NCBI RefSeq assembly: GCF_022984075.1
Contig: NZ_JALAAD010000001.1
Coordinates: 1,592,455 to 1,656,454 of the forward strand
Reading direction: 5' to 3'
DNA: 64,000 nucleotides
From: Synechococcus sp. C9
GTDB lineage: Bacteria > Cyanobacteriota > Cyanobacteriia > Gloeomargaritales > Gloeomargaritaceae
Positions 53,949 to 63,900 of this stretch are shown in pieces. A model generated the notes under the pieces. It saw only the letters and a list, made by a program, of their open reading frames with translations. It was not told the DNA's origin and searched no databases. The translations under genes were made by a program, and so were the position numbers. Numbering within the stretch: the stretch's first letter is position 1; each line of letters opens with the position of its first letter.

Positions 53949-56582
53949 TTACTTATTGGAAGGATCAGCGAGTTTTTGCCGCAATTCCCGCCGGGCTTTC
54001 TCAAGGGCTTGCGGCAGTCCCTGCGGGTCTTTGCCCCCGGCTTGGGCGAAATTGGGTCGGCCACCACCCCCACCGCCACAGCGTTTTGCCAAATCCCCCA
54101 CCAATCGCCCGGCTTGTAGCCCCAACTGCACCACTTCCGGGCTAAAAGCGGCGACCAAGGTCACTTTATCTGTAGCAGGAACTGAACCCAACACCACCGC
54201 CCCTTTGCCCAATTTTTGCAGTAATTCCTGGGCGGCATTTTTCAGGGCTTCTCCTTCCACCTGCCCCAACTGACCGACGAGTAATTGATAGCCATTAATC
54301 GTTTCCGTTTGGTTGAGCAATTGCAGGGCTTGATAACGGGCTAATTGGGTGTTTAGTTGGTCAATGTGTTTGGTTTTGGCTTTCAATTCCTGTTGCAATT
54401 CTCGCACCCTTTGGGTGATTTCTTCCGGCTTAATTTTGAATAAATCGGTTAACTCTTTCACCACCGTATCCCGCTGGTTTAGATAATCCAAAACTCCTAA
54501 ACCCGCTACCGCTTCAATCCGACGAATACCACTGGCAATGCCCATTTCCGCCACAATCTTAAATAAGCCAATTGCCGCCGTGTTGGTGACATGGGTGCCG
54601 CCGCACAATTCCATCGAAACCCCAGGAATATCAATCACCCGCACCGGGTCGCTGTACTTTTCCCCAAACATGGCAATCGCCCCCCGTGCCTTCGCCTCCG
54701 CCAAGGGTAGGGTCAACACCTGCGCCGGATGGGCTTCCGCAATCCAAACGTTGATTTGCCATTCCAACTGTTGCAATTCCGCCGGGGTGAGGGGACGGGA
54801 ACAATTGAAATCAAACCGCAGGCGTTCCGCCGTCACCAGAGAACCCGCCTGGGCAATGTGGGGGTCAATCAGCTTTTGTAATGCGGCTTGCAGTAAATGG
54901 GTAGCCGTGTGATGGGCTTGGGTGCGATACCGCCGCCACCGATCCACCTGCGCCTGTACCGACATTCCGACGGCTAATTCCCCCTGTTCCACCCGCCCGT
55001 AATGCACCCACAGGTCGGCTTTTTTTTGCACATCCGTCACCCGGAATTGCAACGTGCCATCGGGACTGGTTAGGATGCCCGTATCCCCCACCTGACCGCC
55101 GGATTCGGCATAGAACGGGGTTTCCTGTAAAATCACCAACACATCCCCAGCCGTGGCATCACACCGACTGACCCGCTCCCCGGCTTGTAAAATCCCTTGT
55201 ACTGTGGTTGTACCGGTAATATTTAAGTACCCTGTAAATACGGTTTTCCCCAATTCCTCGGCTAATTCCACCCATTGATTCGCCGCTAGGACATCTACCG
55301 TTTCCTGTCCTTCCCGGGAGAGTTCCCGGTGTTTGGTCATTTCCTGTTCGTAGCCCGCCATATCCACAGTGAGTCCCTGTTCGGCGGCAATTTCGGCGGT
55401 CAATTCCACTGGGAAGCCGTAGGTGGTGGCTAAATCGAATGCCACTTTGCCACTGATCCCCGCCGATTTTTGCGCCATGACATCAAAAAGTAATTGTTCC
55501 CCCACCTCCAGGGTTTTCAAAAATTGCTGTTCCTCCCGGTGCAATTCATTTTGAATGGTTACTGCCCGTGCCGCCACATGGGGATAGGCAGAGCCAGTTA
55601 AATTAATAGCAGTTTGCGCCAATTCGGCGGTAAACGGACGACGCAATCCCAACAAACGCCCATGCCGTACCAACCTGCGGATCAACCGCCGTAAAATGTA
55701 ACCCCGGCGGACATTACTGGGAATCACCCCATCGGCAATCAAATGCACCACCGCCCGGATGTGATCCCCGATAATTTTTAAGGATAATTGTTGTTCTAAA
55801 GAGGCTTTGGGATAATTCACATTCACCCATTCCGCCATCTGTTGCATCAGGGGAAAAATCAAATCCGTTTCGTAATTGCTGGGGACATTTTGCAGGATAC
55901 GGGCTAACCGTTCCAACCCCATGCCCGTATCAATGTTTTTGTGCGCCAGGGGGGTCATGTTCCCAGTAGCATCCCGGTTCAATTCCATGAAAACGAGGTT
56001 GTAAATTTCCACAAACCGTTCGTCATCCGTGAGGTCAACCGCACCGGGTTGGGGGGCAAAATCGTAGTAAATTTCCGAGCAGGGACCACAGGGGCCCGTC
56101 GGACCCGCCGCCCAAAAATTATCCTCCGCACCCATTTTTTGAATCCGTTCCGGGGGTAGTCCCACCACCTCCTGCCAGAGGGTCACGGTTTCCGTATCCT
56201 GTTCAAACACACTCACCGCCAGATGTTCCGGGGGTAGCCCAAACCCCTGGGTGACCAGTTCCCACGCCCAGGCGATGGCTTCGGCTTTGAAATAATCGCC
56301 AAAGCTGAAATTCCCCAACATTTCAAAAAAGGTGTGGTGGCGGCGGGTGCGTCCCACATTGTCAATATCATTGGTGCGTAAACAGCGTTGCGCCGTAGTG
56401 ACCCGAGGGGCTGGGGCGGTCTGCTGTCCCAAAAACACCGGCTTGAAGGGCAACATCCCGGCAATGGTCAACAGCACGGTGGGGTCGCTGGGAATCAAGG
56501 ACGCACTGGGCAGAACCTGATGCTGGCGCTGGGCATAAAAATTGAGGAATTGTTGCCGGATGGCATCACCGCTGAGGGGCAT
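53949..56582 (-). CDS. alaS: Alanyl-tRNA synthetase
   Basis: An 877-residue class II synthetase. The N-terminal catalytic domain has LPSASLIPSDPTVLLTIAGMLPFKPVFLG and TFFEMLGNFSFGDYFK. The editing domain has the zinc motif HHTATHLL and CGGTHV, which remove mischarged Ser and Gly. The C-terminal C-Ala domain ends with the glycine-rich CGGGGGGRPNFAQAGG. Complete and normal in length. The ATG at 56582 is preferred; the upstream TTG at 56612 is not conserved. Confidence 0.96.
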   Translation of the reverse strand: MPLSGDAIRQQFLNFYAQRQHQVLPSASLIPSDPTVLLTIAGMLPFKPVFLGQQTAPAPRVTTAQRCLRTNDIDNVGRTRRHHTFFEMLGNFSFGDYFKAEAIAWAWELVTQGFGLPPEHLAVSVFEQDTETVTLWQEVVGLPPERIQKMGAEDNFWAAGPTGPCGPCSEIYYDFAPQPGAVDLTDDERFVEIYNLVFMELNRDATGNMTPLAHKNIDTGMGLERLARILQNVPSNYETDLIFPLMQQMAEWVNVNYPKASLEQQLSLKIIGDHIRAVVHLIADGVIPSNVRRGYILRRLIRRLVRHGRLLGLRRPFTAELAQTAINLTGSAYPHVAARAVTIQNELHREEQQFLKTLEVGEQLLFDVMAQKSAGISGKVAFDLATTYGFPVELTAEIAAEQGLTVDMAGYEQEMTKHRELSREGQETVDVLAANQWVELAEELGKTVFTGYLNITGTTTVQGILQAGERVSRCDATAGDVLVILQETPFYAESGGQVGDTGILTSPDGTLQFRVTDVQKKADLWVHYGRVEQGELAVGMSVQAQVDRWRRYRTQAHHTATHLLQAALQKLIDPHIAQAGSLVTAERLRFDFNCSRPLTPAELQQLEWQINVWIAEAHPAQVLTLPLAEAKARGAIAMFGEKYSDPVRVIDIPGVSMELCGGTHVTNTAAIGLFKIVAEMGIASGIRRIEAVAGLGVLDYLNQRDTVVKELTDLFKIKPEEITQRVRELQQELKAKTKHIDQLNTQLARYQALQLLNQTETINGYQLLVGQLGQVEGEALKNAAQELLQKLGKGAVVLGSVPATDKVTLVAAFSPEVVQLGLQAGRLVGDLAKRCGGGGGGRPNFAQAGGKDPQGLPQALEKARRELRQKLADPSNK

Positions 56583-57090
56583 AGGGACTGGGGGAACGCT
56601 GAGATATGTCAATTCTACGGATTTTCCCCGGTCGCAGGGGCAATGCTTCTGGTGCTCAACAATTTTCTAGGGAGATCACCTGTTCCTGGTGTCCATGCCT
56701 TGGGATTGTCAAGAAAAATAGTGATTCCTCGGAAATTTTGCAATTCTGACAGGGGTGATATGGAGCAAGCCTCGCTGAGTTGGGCACCGGCTCCGTCCTT
56801 GGTTCTGCGGAATTGCCGTTCGTTGCCTGGCTTCAACCCACAAGCGAATAAATCGGATGACCATATAGTAATCACATTTGAATTGTGAGTGAAATTCTAT
56901 TACCTAGAACATCAAAAGTCTTAGGATACTGATCCATCCTGGTTTTTAGAAATTTGATTATTCCCACAGATGCTGAAAAATTCCACAGTGGTAATCGGGG
57001 TATCCGGGAAGTGTCCTTAGGTTTACTTAATGTTTTCCCGCCAAAGTACGTTACAATGTTTAACAAATCACTTCTAGGTATTTATTCCTA
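56583..57090. other. Intergenic region between alaS and ndhD with repeat remnants
   Basis: About 508 bases between divergent genes. Two fragments of the dispersed repeat occur: GTCGCAGGGGCA at 56631-56642 and the larger piece at 56782-56820. A TACAAT at 57052-57057 could be a -10 element for ndhD. Short frames here on both strands lack recognisable products. Confidence 0.45.
56782..56820 (+). repeat. Dispersed repeat, partial copy F
   Basis: GGGCACCGGCTCCGTCCTTGGTTCTGCGGAATTGCCG matches the core-to-middle of copies C-E. The isolated GTCGCAGGGG about 140 bases upstream may be the separated left end, implying that another sequence has entered the copy. Confidence 0.55.
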
Positions 57091-58671
57091 ATGGACACAC
57101 AGATTCCTTGGCTGACGGTGGCGGTGCTGGTTCCGATGGGGGCGGCACTAGGAATGCCTTTTTTGCCCGCCAAATCGGGGCGCACGGTACGCTGGTATGC
57201 GCTGGGGGTGGGTTTGTTGGATTTTGCTTGGTTGGTGACGGGGTTGTGGCAGGGCTATGACCCGGCGCTCCAGGGGTATCAGTTGGTGGAGCAGTGGGCG
57301 TGGTTGCCCCAGTTGGGTGGGCATTGGGCGATGGCGGTGGATGGGTTGTCCCTGCCGTTGCTGGTGCTGGGGGCGTTGGTGACCACGTTGGCGATGGCGG
57401 CGGCGTGGCGGGTGGAACACCGTCCCCGTTTGTTTTATGCCCTGATGTTGGTGCTGTACGGGGCGCAGTTGGGGGTGTTTGCGGCTAAGGATGTGCTGTT
57501 GTTTTTCCTGATGTGGGAGTTGGAGTTGGTGCCGGTGTATCTGTTGATTGCCATTTGGGGTGGGCAACAACGGCAGTATGCGGCGACCAAATTTATCCTT
57601 TACACGGCGCTGGGTTCGGTGCTGATTTTGGTGGGGGGGTTGGCGTTGGCGGTGGCGGGGAGTCCCTTCACCTGGGATATGGCGGTTTTGCGGGAGCGGT
57701 CTTTGCCCCTGGGGTTGGAGATTTTTGCCTATCTGGCGTTTTTGGTGGCTTTTGGGGTGAAATTGCCGATTTTCCCGTTCCATACCTGGTTGCCCTTTGC
57801 CCACAGTGAGGCTTCAGCGCCGGTTTCGATGGTGTTGGCGGGGGTGCTGTTGAAGTTGGGGGGCTATGGGTTACTGCGGGTGAATGGGCAGATGTTGTCC
57901 CAGGCGCACCAGTTTTTGGCGCCGATGTTGGTGGTGTTGGGGGTGGTGAATATCCTCTACGGGGCGTTGACCGCCTACAGCCAGACCCATCTGAAAAAAC
58001 GGTTAGCCTATTCCTCGATTTCCCACATGGGGTTTGTGTTGGTGGGGTTGGGAAGCTTGCATGATTGGGGGTTGCAGGGGGCGATGTTGCAAATGGTGTC
58101 CCACGGGCTGATTGCCGCCGTGTTGTTTTTCCTGGCGGGGGTGGCCTACGAACGGACGCATACCCTGGACATGGGGCAGTTGGGGGGGTTGGCGCCATCC
58201 GCACCCCGGATTTTTGCCCTGTTTACGGCGGCGAGTTTTGCATCCTTGGCCTTGCCGGGGATGAGTGGCTTTATCAGCGAACTGTCGGTGTTTTTGGGGC
58301 TGGTGGATGCTCCCTACAATGCCCTGTTCAAAGGGGTGGTGGTCAGCTTGGGGGCGGTGGGGTTGATTCTCACGCCGATTTATCTGCTGGATGCCCTGCG
58401 GCGGGTGTTTTACGGGGCACCGGGGGCGGCGGTTTGGACGGGCACCGATGCCAATCCCCGGGAGTTGTTCATCGCCCTGAGTTTGCTGGTGCCGGTGCTG
58501 TGGGTGGGCATTTATCCCCGCAGTCTCAGCGATTGGTCGAATCCCGCCACAACCCTGATGGCGGCTCAATGGCAAACCCCGGCTGTCATGGTGGCACAAC
58601 CCCTCGCCGTGCCGCCGGTGCTATTCTCGACGATGCACCAGGAGGGCGTTGGCCTGGTCGGTGGGCAGTAG
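57091..58671 (+). CDS. ndhD: NAD(P)H-quinone oxidoreductase subunit 4 (NdhD)
   Basis: A 526-residue antiporter-like membrane subunit of the NDH-1 complex with about 14 helices. Hallmarks are MWELELVPVYLLIAIWGG (with the proton-channel Glu), KLPIFPFHTWLPFAHSEASAPVSMVLAGVLLKLGGYG (with essential Lys and His) and SHMGFVLVGLG. Sequence character fits the NdhD1/D2 type used in respiration and cyclic electron flow rather than the CO2-uptake NdhD3/D4, but that needs a tree. No ndhF or other ndh gene adjoins. Its 3' end overlaps the SDR gene on the other strand by 51 bases. Confidence 0.94.
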   Translation: MDTQIPWLTVAVLVPMGAALGMPFLPAKSGRTVRWYALGVGLLDFAWLVTGLWQGYDPALQGYQLVEQWAWLPQLGGHWAMAVDGLSLPLLVLGALVTTLAMAAAWRVEHRPRLFYALMLVLYGAQLGVFAAKDVLLFFLMWELELVPVYLLIAIWGGQQRQYAATKFILYTALGSVLILVGGLALAVAGSPFTWDMAVLRERSLPLGLEIFAYLAFLVAFGVKLPIFPFHTWLPFAHSEASAPVSMVLAGVLLKLGGYGLLRVNGQMLSQAHQFLAPMLVVLGVVNILYGALTAYSQTHLKKRLAYSSISHMGFVLVGLGSLHDWGLQGAMLQMVSHGLIAAVLFFLAGVAYERTHTLDMGQLGGLAPSAPRIFALFTAASFASLALPGMSGFISELSVFLGLVDAPYNALFKGVVVSLGAVGLILTPIYLLDALRRVFYGAPGAAVWTGTDANPRELFIALSLLVPVLWVGIYPRSLSDWSNPATTLMAAQWQTPAVMVAQPLAVPPVLFSTMHQEGVGLVGGQ

Positions 58672-59388
58672 GGTGAGTTCCTGAATGTTGACATGGGGGG
58701 GACGGGTCAGGCAAAAGGCCACCGTCTCCGCCACATCCCGCCCGGTTAAGGGAGTCAACCCCCGATAGACCTGTTGTGCCCGCTCGGTGTCCCCCCGAAA
58801 CCGTACCGGCGAAAATTCCGTATCCACCAGACCGGGGTTAATGGTCGTCACCCGCACCGGTGTCCCCAACAAATCCTGTTTCAGGGCATCCCCCAAAATC
58901 CGCACGGCGGCCTTGGTCGCACAGTACACATTCCCCCCCGGATAGGCGGCCAATCCGGCAATGGAAGCAATGTTCACCACATGACCCCGCCCCCGGTGGA
59001 TCATGCCCGGTAGCACCAGGCGGGTCACATAAAGTAAGCCCTTGAGGTTGGTATCAATCATTTCCTCCCAGTCGTTTATATCCCCGTCCTGGAGCTTGTC
59101 TAATCCCCGGCTGAGTCCTGCATTATTAATGACAATATCAATATTTTGCCAGTCGGGCGGTAAATGCTCAAACCAGGTTTGCACCCCCAGGCGATCCCGC
59201 ACATCCAAGGCTTGGGCGAAACAGGAAGCTTTATACTGCGTTTGTAATTCCTCTGCCAATGCCATCAACCGCTCATACCGCCGTGCCACCAGCAGTAACC
59301 GCACCCCCAGAGGAGCCAACACCCGGGCGCATTCCAACCCGATGCCGCTACTGGCGCCCGTGACCAATACCGTTTGTCCTGCCAGCAT
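58621..59388 (-). CDS. Short-chain dehydrogenase/reductase (SDR)
   Basis: A 255-residue classical SDR. TVLVTGASSGIGLE is the nucleotide-binding motif, INNAGLSRG follows, and the catalytic set is the Ser of NIASIAGLAAYPG with Y-x3-K in VYCATKAA. It resembles the YdfG/serine-dehydrogenase-like NADP enzymes; the substrate is unknown. The ATG at 59388 starts at LAGQTVLVTG; an upstream frame to 59424 lies inside the RND gene. It starts 4 bases after the RND pump stop and is probably its operon neighbour. The final 51 bases overlap ndhD antisense. Confidence 0.92.
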   Translation of the reverse strand: MLAGQTVLVTGASSGIGLECARVLAPLGVRLLLVARRYERLMALAEELQTQYKASCFAQALDVRDRLGVQTWFEHLPPDWQNIDIVINNAGLSRGLDKLQDGDINDWEEMIDTNLKGLLYVTRLVLPGMIHRGRGHVVNIASIAGLAAYPGGNVYCATKAAVRILGDALKQDLLGTPVRVTTINPGLVDTEFSPVRFRGDTERAQQVYRGLTPLTGRDVAETVAFCLTRPPHVNIQELTLLPTDQANALLVHRRE

Positions 59389-59392
59389 CCCC

Positions 59393-62300
59393 CTAGCTCT
59401 GCCCCTCCGAGGAACCCCCCTCAAAGCGCATCACCGGCGCAGGCTGTTCCGTGGGCGTGGGGGCAGGCGTTTCTGCCGGGGTTTCTCCTTCATCATCGGA
59501 GAAAAATTGCCGCTCCAGGTTTTTAATCACCACGTACAGCACCGGCACCAGGAATAAACTCAGCACCGTAGAAATCAGATAACCCCCAAACAAGGCCGTT
59601 CCCAAGGACCAACGGCTCATCGCCCCCGCCCCCTTCGCCACCAACAGCGGCGCAAACCCCACCAACCCGGAAAACACGGTCATCAAAATCGGGCGCAGTC
59701 GCTCCTGACAGGCATGAATGGCCGCCTGGGTGAAATTCATCCCCGTCTCCTTGTGGGACTGGTTGGCAAATTCCACGATCAAAATCGCATTTTTACTCGC
59801 CAACGCAATCAGCATCACCAGGGCAATTTGGGTGTACATATTGTTATTCACCGCCGGCCAGCCGCTCCAGGATTGCAGGAGATTCGCCCGCAGTTGGATC
59901 GCCCCCAACGCCCCCAGGATCGACAGGGGCACCGTCAGCATAATAATCAACGGGTCAATATAGCTTTCGTACTGCGCCGCCAACACCAAAAACACAATCA
60001 CAAACGACAACCCAAACACAATGGGAGCCGCCCCCGCCGCCGCCCGTTCCTGAAACGCCATCCCCGTCCAGGCAATCGCAAACCCCGGTGCCAACTCCTC
60101 CTTGGCCACCTCCTCAATCGCCCGCATGGCATCCCCCGTACTATACCCAGGAGCAGGGCTGGCAAGAATGTCAATAGCTGTATAAATATTGTAATGCTGT
60201 ACAATCGGCGGATAGGTAATCTTTTCCAACCGTACCACCTGGCTCAACTGCACCGAACGGCCATCCCGGGAACGCACATACAACTGGTCAATCGCCTGGG
60301 GGTCGGAGCGGTATTGGGCATCCGCCTGGGCATAGACCCGGTACAAAAAGCCGCCCAACACATACTGATTCACATAGGTCGCCCCCAGGTAGGTCTGCAT
60401 GGTATTGAACACCGTATTGATGTCCACATTTTGAGCATTGGCTAAATTCCGGTCAATACTCACCTGCAGTAGAGGCGCACTGGGGGTGAAATTGGGAAAA
60501 ATACTGGCAATTTCCGGGCGTTGCTTCGCCGCTTCCAAAAATTTCAGCCCATTGCCAATCAGGGCATCCATCCCCCGGTACGCCCGATCCTGGAGATAAA
60601 ACTCCATCCCCCCCGTACTGCCCAACCCATCAATCGCCGGGGCATTCACCGCCGACACCCGCATCCCGGTGATTTCCGTCGCCATCAGCCGATTCGCCCA
60701 GCGCAGGAGACCAAACACGGATTTTTGAATCCCTTTGCGTTCCTCCCAGGGTTTGAGCTTCACAAAAAATAGCGCCTTATTGCTGGCATTCCCCGTAAAA
60801 CTAAAACCGCTGATGCCCATCACACTCGCCACTTCCTCCTTCTGGAGCATCAGTTCCTCCACCCGCTTGACCTGCTCGGTGGTGTACTGCAAGGAAACGG
60901 TCGCAGGCGCTTCCCCCAGCATAAAGAAATAGCCCTGATCCTCCTCCGGGATAAACCCCTGGGGCGTGACCTGGTAAATCCAACCCGAGGCGATCAACCC
61001 CACCACAAAGACCGGGATCACGAACCAACGCCAGCGGATCACCTGGCTCACCAACCCCGTATAACCCTGTTTGACCCATTCAAAGCCCTGGTTAAATGCC
61101 TCAAAAAGACTCGCCAAGGGCCCGTGCATTCCCTGGTTGGGACGCATCAAAATCGCCGCCATCGTCGGGGAAAAACTCATAGCATTAAACGTCGAAATAA
61201 TAATGGCAAATACAATAATCAGGGCAAATTGTTTATACACAATCCCGGTCGTGCCAGGGAAAAAGGTCACCGGGATAAACACCGCCACCAATACCAAGGA
61301 TGTGGCAATAATCGCCCCCAACAATTCCCCCATCGAGTCCAGCGCCGCCTGCACCGGGCGCAACCCTTGCCCAATTTTGTGCGCCACCGCCTCCACCACC
61401 AAAATCCCGTCATCCACCACCAACCCGGTGGCCAAAATCACCCCAAACAAGGTGAGTTGGTTCATGCTAAATCCAAAAGCCAGGGCAAAGGCCATCGCCC
61501 CAATCAGGGAGACGGGAATGGCAATGGAGGGAATAATCGTGGTGCGCCAATCCTGCAAAAAGAGCAAAATCACCAAAAAGACCAGCAGAATCGCCTCAAA
61601 CAGGGTCTTGAAGGCTTCCTGCAAGGCGGCGGCCACAAAGTCCGTATTATCCAACGCCACGGTGGCCTTGAGTCCCGGCGGAAAATCCCGTGCCAGTTCG
61701 TCCATCTTGGCCCGCACCAACTGACCCGTATTCCAGGCGTTGGAACCCGGCAACTGATACACCAACAAGGCCACCGCCGGGGATTGGTTGAAAATCGCCG
61801 TCACGCTGTAGTTCTGGGCACCCACCTCCGCCCGCCCCACATCCTTGATCCGGATCAACGCCCCATCGCTCCCCGTTTTCACCACAATCGCTTCCGCTTC
61901 CTGGGGTGTGGTAAATCGCCCCACCGCCCGCAAATTCAACTGGTACTGTTGCCCAAGGGGAGCCGGTTCTTGGCCAATCACCCCCGCCCCCACCTGAATA
62001 TTCTGATTGTTAATCGCATTGATCACCTCCTGGGCGGTTACCCCCCGGGCGGCCAGGGCATCGGGATTCAGCCAAATCCGCATGGCGTACTGCCGTTGTC
62101 CCGCAATGGTGACTGCCCCCACCCCATTCAGGCGTTTGATTTCATCCGTAATATAACGGTCAACGTAATTGCTTAAAAATGTGTTGTCGTAGATAAATTC
62201 CCCTTGCTCGTTTTTCTCGGAATAAATCCCGTAGGCAATCGTGATACTGGGGGATTGTTTGGTGGTGGTCACCCCGGTACGGTTCACGGATTCCGGTAAC

Positions 62301-62659
62301 TGGGGTTGGGCGGTTGACACATTGTTTTGCACCAAAACCTGGGCGATATTGGCATCAATTTCCACCGGAAAAGAAACATTAATCGTAGCATTGCCCGTAC
62401 TATCCGTATAGGAAGACATATACAACATATCTTCCGTGCCATTGATTTGCCGTTCCAAAACCGTGGTCACATTATCGGTGGTGGTTTGGGCATCCGCCCC
62501 TTGGAAATTCGCCGTTACCTGCACCTGTTTGGGAGCCAAATCCGGCAATTTTGCCAGAGGTAACAGGGGAATGGCGATCCCCCCCAGCAAGATAATCAAC
62601 AACGAGCAAACCGTGGTCAGTACCGGGCGTTTGATGAAACCAGCGGCAAGATTGAACAT
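59393..62659 (-). CDS. RND efflux transporter, HAE-1 (AcrB-like) family
   Basis: A 1088-residue inner-membrane pump with twelve membrane helices and two large periplasmic loops. The N-terminus IKRPVLTTVCSLLIILLGGIAIPLLP is typical. Proton-relay residues are present: two Asp in GLVVDDGILVVEAV (helix 4) and the Lys in LASKNAILIVEFA (helix 10). PxxNVSxxQPQLPE-type periplasmic segments fit hydrophobe/amphiphile exporters. The C-terminal 30 residues are Pro/Thr/Glu-rich. It follows the adaptor gene by 8 bases; no TolC-like gene is in the window. Substrate range is unknown. Confidence 0.94.
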   Translation of the reverse strand: MFNLAAGFIKRPVLTTVCSLLIILLGGIAIPLLPLAKLPDLAPKQVQVTANFQGADAQTTTDNVTTVLERQINGTEDMLYMSSYTDSTGNATINVSFPVEIDANIAQVLVQNNVSTAQPQLPESVNRTGVTTTKQSPSITIAYGIYSEKNEQGEFIYDNTFLSNYVDRYITDEIKRLNGVGAVTIAGQRQYAMRIWLNPDALAARGVTAQEVINAINNQNIQVGAGVIGQEPAPLGQQYQLNLRAVGRFTTPQEAEAIVVKTGSDGALIRIKDVGRAEVGAQNYSVTAIFNQSPAVALLVYQLPGSNAWNTGQLVRAKMDELARDFPPGLKATVALDNTDFVAAALQEAFKTLFEAILLVFLVILLFLQDWRTTIIPSIAIPVSLIGAMAFALAFGFSMNQLTLFGVILATGLVVDDGILVVEAVAHKIGQGLRPVQAALDSMGELLGAIIATSLVLVAVFIPVTFFPGTTGIVYKQFALIIVFAIIISTFNAMSFSPTMAAILMRPNQGMHGPLASLFEAFNQGFEWVKQGYTGLVSQVIRWRWFVIPVFVVGLIASGWIYQVTPQGFIPEEDQGYFFMLGEAPATVSLQYTTEQVKRVEELMLQKEEVASVMGISGFSFTGNASNKALFFVKLKPWEERKGIQKSVFGLLRWANRLMATEITGMRVSAVNAPAIDGLGSTGGMEFYLQDRAYRGMDALIGNGLKFLEAAKQRPEIASIFPNFTPSAPLLQVSIDRNLANAQNVDINTVFNTMQTYLGATYVNQYVLGGFLYRVYAQADAQYRSDPQAIDQLYVRSRDGRSVQLSQVVRLEKITYPPIVQHYNIYTAIDILASPAPGYSTGDAMRAIEEVAKEELAPGFAIAWTGMAFQERAAAGAAPIVFGLSFVIVFLVLAAQYESYIDPLIIMLTVPLSILGALGAIQLRANLLQSWSGWPAVNNNMYTQIALVMLIALASKNAILIVEFANQSHKETGMNFTQAAIHACQERLRPILMTVFSGLVGFAPLLVAKGAGAMSRWSLGTALFGGYLISTVLSLFLVPVLYVVIKNLERQFFSDDEGETPAETPAPTPTEQPAPVMRFEGGSSEGQS

Positions 62660-62667
62660 GAATCAAC

Positions 62668-63900
62668 TCAGGGGGTAGGGTTGGTCGCAGTCTGGGCGGT
62701 GGGACGGATCGGGGCACCATCCACCAACCCCAACAAGCCGGAGACAATCACCTGTTCATTCGGCTGTAAACCGGAGCGGACTTGGTACTGTTGCCCCTGG
62801 ATGGCTCCCAACTGCACCGGTTTTTTGCGGGCCACGGGGCGGCCCTCTTGCTCCCCTACGGTGAAGACAAAGGCTTGGGCCCCCACGGGGGTGACGGCGA
62901 CCACAGGCACCAATAAACCCGGTTGCCGGTTCCAGACCAGCCGAGCCTGCACATATTGTCCATCCCGCAGTTGTCCCTGGGGATTGCGAAATTGCGCCTT
63001 GGTGAGAATGGTTTGTGCGCCCGTATCCACCTCTGGAGAAATGAAATACAATCGCCCTTGGGACAGGCGTTCACCGGTATTGGGGTCTTCTAAAATCACC
63101 GGCAAGTCCCGGCGCAGTTGGTTCAAGCGGCTGGTGGGCACGGCAATCCGCAAATCTAGCACATCATTTCTCACAATTTGGGTGATCTGTTGCCCGGTCT
63201 GGACAAAATCCCCTACCCGCAGGGGAATATCCGCCACCATGCCATCAATGGGAGACAAAACCGCCTTAAAATCAAAACTCACCCGGGCCGTACCCGCATT
63301 GGCCTGGGCTTGGCGCAAATTGGCATTGGCCTGTTCCAGGGCGGCTTCGGCGGCTTTCACCTGATCCGCTGTGGCTTTCAAATTCGCCTGCGCCACTTCC
63401 AAATTTTTGGTGGCCGTGTCCTTGGTTTGTTGGGCAATGACCCCTTCCGCCAACAATTCCACCGCCCGTTTGTACTCTAATTTTTGTAACTCTAGGGTGG
63501 CTTGAGCGGCATTCTGTTGGGAACGAGCCGCCCGCAAATTCGCCTGCGCTTGGCGCACCCCATCCTGAGCCGCCTGTACCCCAGCCAAGGCCCCCGCCAA
63601 TTCTGTGGCGGTCTGATCCGGCTCCAAACGGGCAATGACCGTCCCGGCGCGCACCTGTGCCCCATTGGTCACGGGAATTTGGGTAATCCGGCCGTTGATT
63701 TGGGGACGTAGGGAGACCCGCGCCAGGGCTTCCAAATTGCCGACAAATTGGGAACTATCCTCCAATAGACCGCTTACCACTTCCTGGGTCTTGACGGGGA
63801 TTTCCCTGGGACCAGCGGCTTTTTTGGTGCTACAGGCGGCGGTGACGAAGACCAATAGGCTCAAAACCCCGCCCCATGCTCCCCGTTTCCAGGTTTTCAT
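62668..63900 (-). CDS. RND efflux periplasmic adaptor lipoprotein
   Basis: A 410-residue membrane fusion protein. The signal peptide ends in the lipobox VTAAC (Cys23), so it is predicted to be lipid-anchored. Residues about 60-220 are a lipoyl half-domain split by a long alpha-helical hairpin rich in Ala and Gln (VQAAQDGVRQAQANLRAARS). A beta-barrel and membrane-proximal domain follow (GQYVQARLVWN, EGRPVARKKPVQLG, ending GLLGLVDGAPI). It connects the RND pump to an outer-membrane channel. The ATG at 63900 is preferred to a GTG at 63909. The promoter should lie in 63901-64000. Confidence 0.93.
   Translation of the reverse strand: MKTWKRGAWGGVLSLLVFVTAACSTKKAAGPREIPVKTQEVVSGLLEDSSQFVGNLEALARVSLRPQINGRITQIPVTNGAQVRAGTVIARLEPDQTATELAGALAGVQAAQDGVRQAQANLRAARSQQNAAQATLELQKLEYKRAVELLAEGVIAQQTKDTATKNLEVAQANLKATADQVKAAEAALEQANANLRQAQANAGTARVSFDFKAVLSPIDGMVADIPLRVGDFVQTGQQITQIVRNDVLDLRIAVPTSRLNQLRRDLPVILEDPNTGERLSQGRLYFISPEVDTGAQTILTKAQFRNPQGQLRDGQYVQARLVWNRQPGLLVPVVAVTPVGAQAFVFTVGEQEGRPVARKKPVQLGAIQGQQYQVRSGLQPNEQVIVSGLLGLVDGAPIRPTAQTATNPTP

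Noticed and set aside
61124-62176. 350-codon plus-strand frame opposite the RND pump
   Set aside because: Antisense shadow of a conserved AcrB-like gene; low-complexity His/Gln/Arg-rich product.
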